Positions 58,490 through 64,000 of a DNA stretch of 64,000 nucleotides are shown here, one piece after another. The first letter of the stretch is position 1; every line of letters starts with the position of its first letter. Under the pieces are notes generated by a model. It was not told where the DNA came from, ran no database searches, and saw nothing but the letters and a program-made list of their open reading frames with translations. The stretch is from Artemia franciscana (lineage: Eukaryota; Arthropoda; Branchiopoda; Anostraca; Artemiidae). The DNA lies in the NCBI RefSeq assembly GCF_032884065.1, contig NC_088871.1:13355394-13419393 (forward strand). Reading direction: 5' to 3'. The translations under genes and the position numbers were made by a program.

Positions 58490-58576
58490 ATCCCCATCTC
58501 TGATGTCCAAGGTCTGCCAGCCGGTCAAGGACAAGGACAAACACTTCAGGCAGCAACCCAGGTCTCAGCACAGAAT
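58490..58576 (+). CDS. Candidate Gln-rich internal exon, plus strand
   Basis: 87 bp between an acceptor (CATTCTCCTTTAG) and a donor (GTATGT). The phase-0 frame is open for exactly 29 codons: IPISDVQGLPAGQGQGQTLQ followed by AATQVSAQN. The composition (Gln, Ala, Gly, Thr, Val) is that of transcription-factor activation segments, but I do not recognise the protein. The flanks are AT-rich and the exon is markedly GC-richer. It lies inside an intron of the minus-strand gene. A second possible exon ends at a strong donor, CACCG|GTAAGTG, at 58680, but its acceptor is poor and the phase of its best frame does not match. Confidence 0.45.
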
Positions 58577-58689
58577 GTATGTACATTTTGTCAGTTGGGA
58601 TAGAATGTAGTTCGAGAGTAAGTAGCTGCCGGACCTCAACCTAACCATGCTGGTACAAGTGGGGTTCGTAGGCCACCGGTAAGTGTTTT

Positions 58690-59185
58690 AGCAATTCATT
58701 TTTGTCGTTTCGGACAGGCTTCTTATGTTTTCATTTTCTTCTGGGGAAGTGCTTTTACAAAAAAAATACGGAGAGGAAAAAAGTAAAAACTAAATAAATC
58801 TACATGTTCAGATGATATGTGGGCTTTTACGTGCTTTGTTGCAAAAGAAAAACTTTGGGTCACAGAATTCAGTTTCCAGCAATGGTAAGTTGAACTTCCT
58901 GATAGCTTATTAAAGGTCTAATTATGAGGTAGTATTGTTACCCCTTTTAATGTTTATTAATAGTCAGTGCCCTTAGGAGGAAAAAGTATGAGTAACATAC
59001 TTCAAAACATGAGCAGAGCTGACAATCCCCATGGCTTCTCAAGACTAGAACACAATTTGCACTTTACAAAAAAACAAAAAATACATTTTAAACGTTTTAA
59101 CTTTTTTAACTTTAGTAAATCGGAAATTATTGAAAATTTAAAGAATAAATATTAGCAAATGTATCTTTTTTGTATTTTATCAGAA
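58690..59185. other. Non-coding stretch
   Basis: Nothing recognised. The 62-codon plus ORF at 58967 has no support. Confidence 0.4.
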
Positions 59186-59715
59186 TATATATCCAATTAA
59201 TCGATTGTATCCATGAATAGAAGCATCCACTTGACTTTTAGCTCGACTTGAGTTTGACCTTTTAAAAGAACTAGTTTGTGATCGCTTTAGGTTTACTTTA
59301 TTTTTCATAGAATAACGTAAAAACATGCAGGTTACCTATAGAAAAGCTTGTACAATTAATTGCAATAAAAATAAGATAAAACATAACTGAATGATATTCA
59401 AACGGAAAACCGACCTGCAATTCTCTATTTTTCTCTTTCATTTCTGCTGTGTGTCTTGCCAACGCCTATACACTTTATTTTTATATAATATCCAGTTAAT
59501 TGATTGTATCACCTTCTGCTCAATTTGAGTTTTACTTTTTACAGGAAATAGTTTGTCCTCGTTTTAGATTTATTTTAATTTTCATGGAATAACATAAAAC
59601 CATGAAGGTTATCCAGAGACAATCTTGGACAATAAACTGCAATGGATTGAAGATATACAACTGGAAAACAAACCTGCAATTTTCTATTCATCTCTTTCAG
59701 CTCAGCTATTTCCCT
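59186..59715. repeat. 300-bp tandem duplication that includes an exon end
   Basis: Two diverged units (59186-59480 and 59484-59715) share TATCCA(A/G)TTAAT.GATTGTATC, TTGAGTTT, TTTCAT.GAATAAC.TAAAA.CATG and the exon end. On the minus strand unit 1 still reads AEMKEKNRELQ before GTCGGT, parallel to AELKEMNRKLQ before GTTTGT in the real exon. Unit 1 lacks the rest of the exon and an acceptor. Confidence 0.75.
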
Positions 59716-59831
59716 TGTCAATTTAATAACTTTCTCATGGAGTTCTGAATGTTCTAAGACATTTTCTAAACATATCTCTTTAAGACATTTGATACGCTTT
59801 TTTAACCATTCGGGACAATCATCTGACGAAG
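59674..59831 (-). CDS. Coiled-coil exon of the unnamed protein gene
   Basis: Minus strand, 158 bp. The acceptor is TTTTTTTCTGTTCCAG and the donor GTTTGT. After two bases completing a codon, 52 codons are open: SSDDCPEWLKKRIKCLKEIC, LENVLEHSELHEKVIKLTRE, IAELKEMNRKLQ. Leu/Ile/Val at heptad-like spacing indicates a helical coiled coil. It joins in phase to the 29-bp exon upstream and to 50273-50390 downstream. Too short to show among ordinary ORFs. The gene is spread over at least 18 kb with large repeat-filled introns. Confidence 0.7.
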
Positions 59832-59849
59832 CTGGAACAGAAAAAAAAA

Positions 59850-62640
59850 TGAAAAGAGAAAAAAATAAGGGTCGGGGTTAAGGAGATCCCACTTAGTGCT
59901 GTTTCGTAAAGAGGAGGGAGTTTAAAGTGGACATAAATAAGTGGAAGTTAAACAAAGGGAGAAACACACATTCAATTTTCAAAATGGACTAAGCCTTAAA
60001 CTTTTTCTTACTGGAGAATCAAAACTCTTATAGGTGAATATACCCTTCTTTCCACCGGTCGTTACTAACGACCCTGTACTCTGAGTGGGGCATGGTAGGG
60101 TCAATACTATTTCTCTCACCCCCCCCCCCTCCGAAGAATTGCCGGAAATAACACATTGAAAATTTATACTTAAACGGTGAAATTAACCGTATTCTTCATC
60201 AGATTGTTCATTTAAACAAATATAATTTTGAAAACAATTCACACAAAATCATTAAGCTAATGAAAGTTGTTTCTTAGCCAAATTTTAATGATATAAATGG
60301 AATATTCCAGATGGCGTTAATGTTTGTATTATTGTTTTATTATTGAGTGGGGTTAAAGGCATGTTTTAATTTATTACGAAAATTACATTGCACTAAAGAA
60401 ACATGTTTTTTTTCAGCTGAAATAGAACACTTCGGTCTTTTAAATTATTATTTGTAAGACCATTATATGCAGGGCTAACAATTAAAATTTGATTATAACC
60501 CAAGACTCATTTACAAAAAATACCAAGATATTAGACAATAATCATTTATCGACTAAATACTATTCGAAGATAATTTTCGAAATACATACTCTTCCAATAA
60601 TCCAGGGGGGGGGGGGCACCATAAAAAGAACACACCAGGGCCCGTAGTATTTCTCTCGCTTTTTTGCTCCTCCTCCCAAGAGTTGCCAGAAATAACCACT
60701 ACAAATAAAAAAATCTGGTAAAAAATGCAACAAGTTTTGTATTTAGCCTTTGATTTAGCCGTCGCTGGGTTCTCTAGCACTTGGTAAACTGCAAAAAAAA
60801 AGAAATAAAAAAAGAAACAAAACATAAAAAAACAGATCAAAAAGAATAATTGGTCCTACAAAATCAGAAGACCTATGTATATTTTAGGGTCAACTTTAAC
60901 TTTTTCTTTATTCAGCTTAAAAAATACAAAAACAATATTTTTCGGTTTCTTTTCTTTCTTTTTTTTTACAGAACTGGTTAGACAAAAATAGAAAGACAAA
61001 AACAAATAGGTCCTACAAAAACGGACGACCAGCTCCTGTTTTTGAATAAATTTTTTACAACAGAAACAGGCTAGAAAAACAAAACAAAACAGAAAACAGA
61101 AACCGGAAACAATGCCGATGCTTAGTGAAAAAAAAGAAGCAGATTTTGGAAAAGATATTCAAGGATCCTTATTTTGATAGATTTTTCCAGGAAGCATTAA
61201 GGGTGTTATTAGCGGGCATTCGTACCTCGATGACAAGCAGCTGTGCAGTTTTTGATAGGATTCAACGAAGAACTGCCAACAAACAGATACTGCATCTCAA
61301 AACATTTATAAATTTTGAAACAACCTGGCTTGTTTTATTCTTAATCTCTTTTTTTGGATATACCCGGATTTTATTCTTTCATTGCTATCACTATATTTTA
61401 TTAATAGTACCAAATTACGTTAGAAGAATTTGTTCTTACTTACGTTCCAACTTAGCATTAAGACAAAATTAAGGATGAAGTCTTAGGAATAATTTAGTCC
61501 ACGAGATGTAAGAGATCTCGGCTTTAGGTTGTTCATAATTCGGCAGCATTTTTCCCGTACTTTCACAATGGAGGAGGTGGGGCATGCCTCTGTAAATGGT
61601 CAACAATTCATTCAACCCATATGAAATAGCTAATAGCCGTGATTCATATAGCCTTCTAAGTTAATTCAGGAAGGTTGGACTGAAATTCAAATTAAAAAGA
61701 AAAAAATAAAGAATTCTCATAAGCTTTGCGTTTTCCTTAATATCTTTTACGGGTAAAAAAAAAATCGTAATACTTTATGAATTTACTGAAACTAAAGATA
61801 CATTTGGAAATCCCGATCCAAAGCCTTATATAAAACTTTAGAATTACCAATGACTTCCATCAAATTCCAGATCGTTAATATGGGACGAAAAAAATGTTGA
61901 TTTTGGGAGAAAAAAAAAAGCAAGAGTAAGAACAAAAAGTTAAAAACCAAAGCAACCATTGAATAAATAACCAACTTTTTTGAACAACAATTTAAACAAT
62001 TAAATGTCCAAGATAAAGCAGAAAAAAGTTCTTAAATAGGGAAAACTGTAACAAAAACAACTAAAATAGAAGAGTATTATTTTAATGAAAAAAAAATTTA
62101 TTTTGTATTGGCAGCTTTGTAAACAGAGGTATAGCTTCTGAGTAACAAACTAAATGTTAGTCAAGATGAAGATTTAGCATTTTGCCTCCAATTTGGGAAG
62201 ATTTACCAAATGAGTTAAAATCATGCAATATTTTGTAAGAATTCTGAAAATTGCTGAAGTGTCATTGTTTTAAAGGTCATGAATTTGAGACGCTGTTTCC
62301 AAACGTCTATTTTTTTTTTGGAAAGACCGACACTGAGATGTTTTCCTGGAGGCTGGTGATCTAAGGCCAAATGAGTCAAGCTTCTATCTTTATTTCCCAT
62401 TCCTTGCTTATTTTACTGGATTTTTCTCCTTCCTCTCTCTTTATTTTACTTGAATTGCTTTTCTGATTTACTCCCGTCCAAGCCTCGGGGTAATGATGTG
62501 GTATTTTTTTCTTTTAATGCATTAAAAAAAAGTATAATTAAGAAAAAAGTACAGGCTAAAACACTACCGAATGAAGATACCAGCTAAACAATCAAGCATT
62601 ACCATTCCAAAATACAGATAACCAATGCATAAGAAAAAGT
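59850..62640. other. Intron-like non-coding stretch
   Basis: AT-rich. TTGGTCCTACAAAATCAGA near 60850 and TAGGTCCTACAAAAACGGA near 61008 form a weak local repeat. On the minus strand a T-run and GCAG precede VYQVLENPATAKSKA near 60795, but no matching donor is seen. The ORFs at 60553, 61125 and 61792 look fortuitous. Confidence 0.4.
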
Positions 62641-62643
62641 TAC

Positions 62644-62672
62644 CTCTCAATTCCCATCCGATTTTTTTACCT
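62644..62672 (-). CDS. Candidate 29-bp micro-exon of the coiled-coil gene
   Basis: Minus strand, T-run plus GCAG acceptor and GTAACT donor. Of the three frames only one is open (GKKIGWELR plus one base), and that leftover base, G, joins the CT at the start of exon 59674-59831 to give Ala. It begins with one base that would complete a codon from a further upstream exon, which I did not find. Small size makes chance agreement possible. Confidence 0.4.
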
Positions 62673-62984
62673 CTGCAAAAAAAAATGGTGTTAGTTTAAA
62701 CTAGTTTAATGTATATTATACTTTTTAATGTAAAAAGGAATAACCTATATAGTCTTTAATTACCATACTTATACTTTGAATACTGTATGTTCTATTTTTT
62801 GCTACCAGTTAGCAGCTCAATACTTTGTCGAATTTTAATTTTTTTTTAAATCATACCGCTTATAATCACCCTAATGGTTCCTGCTTATTCTATTGGAAAT
62901 TCCCGCTCCTAGTAAAGATAGTTTAGAAGTTTTTTGTCACTAGCAAAGATATAAAACTTGCAATTCAAACCTAGATCAAACAGC

Positions 62985-63090
62985 TCGTAAGTAAGGAGTG
63001 ACGCGGCTCAACAGTAACCTAAACTCTAAAAAACAAATTTTGCTATCAATAGATATGTTAAAAGAATTGGCTTAATATATTCCAAATATA
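62985..63090 (+). repeat. CAGTTCG-family repeat, 5' fragment
   Basis: GTAAGTAAGGAGTGACGCGG, CTCAACAGTAACCTAAACTC, then AAAAGAATTGGCTTAATATA. Opposite orientation to 13888-14525; the terminal hairpin is degraded. Confidence 0.6.
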
Positions 63091-63149
63091 TAATATTCAT
63101 TTAAGCTTAGTGTTGCCAATCAAAGGCTATGATTTACGATTTACAATTT

Positions 63150-63365
63150 TAGGCCAAAGTTGGACAATTTGTCCCAATTTCTTAAAAACGACTCCCGAAA
63201 CACAAGGGTCGCTTAATTAAAATAGTAAGGTTTTTTAAAAGTACTAAAAACTTGAGCGTCAAGAGCAAGTAATGAGGAGGGGGAACCCCATCATATATGG
63301 AAAAATTTCTGTTCGTTTTAAGTTTTAATGTTGCTCCTTACTTTCGTTTAAAAAAAACTTGTTTT
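63150..63365 (+). repeat. Foldback repeat, core plus right arm
   Basis: Core TCCCGAAACACAAGGGTCGC, then right arm GAGCGTCAAGAGCAAGTAAT, GAGGAGGGGGAACCCCATCA, TTTCTGTTCGTTTTAAG and TTGCTCCTTACTTTCG. Left arm missing. Confidence 0.7.
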
Positions 63366-64000
63366 TTTATTTAATCTTAAGCCAGAGCCATTAAACACCT
63401 TGCACATTCTGTTCTACTCTGTACAATGCTTTAAAGAAAAACGTTAGATATATGGGCACAAGAAACATGAATGAGACATTAAAATTGTAAAGAAATGAAT
63501 GCAGAAGAGAGAATAATGAGGACTTTTTTCCCAAGACAGTTAACAAACAAAACCTATTTGAATATTTCGGCCCTACAACTAAGGGTCGATAGCTATAACT
63601 AATACAATAAAAGTTCTCGGTTAAAAATCGATTTTTTAAAATAGCCTAGGCATTATTACTTCTTAACGAAAAGTTCAGCCAAAACTGTGTGATAAAAGTA
63701 TAAAAGCTAACATTTTACAAGCTAAAAGGTTCATTCATTTCACTTACTGTATTTATTAAAAATTGAAATAATTTCTTATTGCGATGTTTGCCTTCTCTGC
63801 ATCTAATCTTGTAGTTCTTTTGGGATTGGGCTCGTTTTTATTGGTTCCTATTTTTGTTTTATTTTGAATTAGATTATTTTCTATAATTAATTTTGTGTAC
63901 ATAGGGTTGAGTGTGTATTCACCCAAGTCTCTATTTAGGGATGTATTATTATTTAAGTTTTGTTTGATCGATTGCCTCGCGGACAGTTTGTTTGATTCCT
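63366..64000. other. Non-coding stretch to window end
   Basis: Contains at 63520-63610 a relative of the repeat at 44070-44180 (TTTCCCAAGACAGT, ATATTTCGGCCCTA). No exon recognised. Confidence 0.4.

Noticed and set aside
60553-60840. 95-codon minus ORF with an acceptor-like T run
   Set aside because: Only about 14 codons look protein-like, no donor follows, and the phase was not needed by the neighbouring exons.
61125-61472. 115-codon ORF with hydrophobic stretches
   Set aside because: Starts in an A-run, AT-driven composition, no recognisable family; probably chance.

Overview
The window is AT-rich animal DNA, most likely from an arthropod. The grounds are a metazoan-type Ski2 helicase, spliced exons with GT..AG borders, several lineages of non-LTR retrotransposon, a Penelope-like fragment and Helitrons of the invertebrate type. 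A crustacean such as a branchiopod is my guess from the repeat style only. There is no prokaryotic gene organisation. Most of the window is transposon-derived; only two host genes are well supported.

Layout. 1-8921 and 25417-33970 are two direct copies of one 8.5-8.9 kb segment. Each holds (a) a broken minus-strand gene with a PIN/FEN1-like region and a Cys-rich tail, (b) a three-unit tandem repeat with a period of about 147 bp, (c) a small unrecognised plus-strand ORF, (d) a minus-strand autonomous-type Helitron (zinc finger, HUH Rep, PIF1 helicase) with broken frames, and (e) a short non-autonomous Helitron with a minisatellite. An assembly gap of 59 N (8922-8980) follows the first copy. 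8981-16700 is a graveyard of dispersed repeats, a Penelope-like fragment and two non-LTR reverse transcriptase relics. 17513-20602 (minus) is an intronless 1029-codon Ski2 (SKIV2L/twister) helicase lacking the usual N-terminal region. 20940-24550 holds two more retrotransposon tails and a 500-bp TAG microsatellite. 33970-39540 is a plus-strand Helitron array: complete short elements, an internally deleted derivative and head-to-tail units.

39540-64000 is mostly intron-like and repeat-rich. Within it I find four minus-strand exons (62644-62672, 59674-59831, 50273-50390, 44799-45037) whose splice phases agree at every junction. They give the C-terminal ~180 residues of a coiled-coil protein that I cannot name. 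A separate 87-bp Gln-rich plus-strand exon candidate lies at 58490-58576. A 1.6-kb near-identical tandem duplication occupies 53343-56540.

The most notable material is the Helitron system: two related full-size copies with independent lesions, deletion derivatives sharing their ends, minisatellites at the deletion sites, and 5' termini following directly on helicase 3' ends without the terminal hairpin. The hidden multi-exon gene is the most notable host feature.
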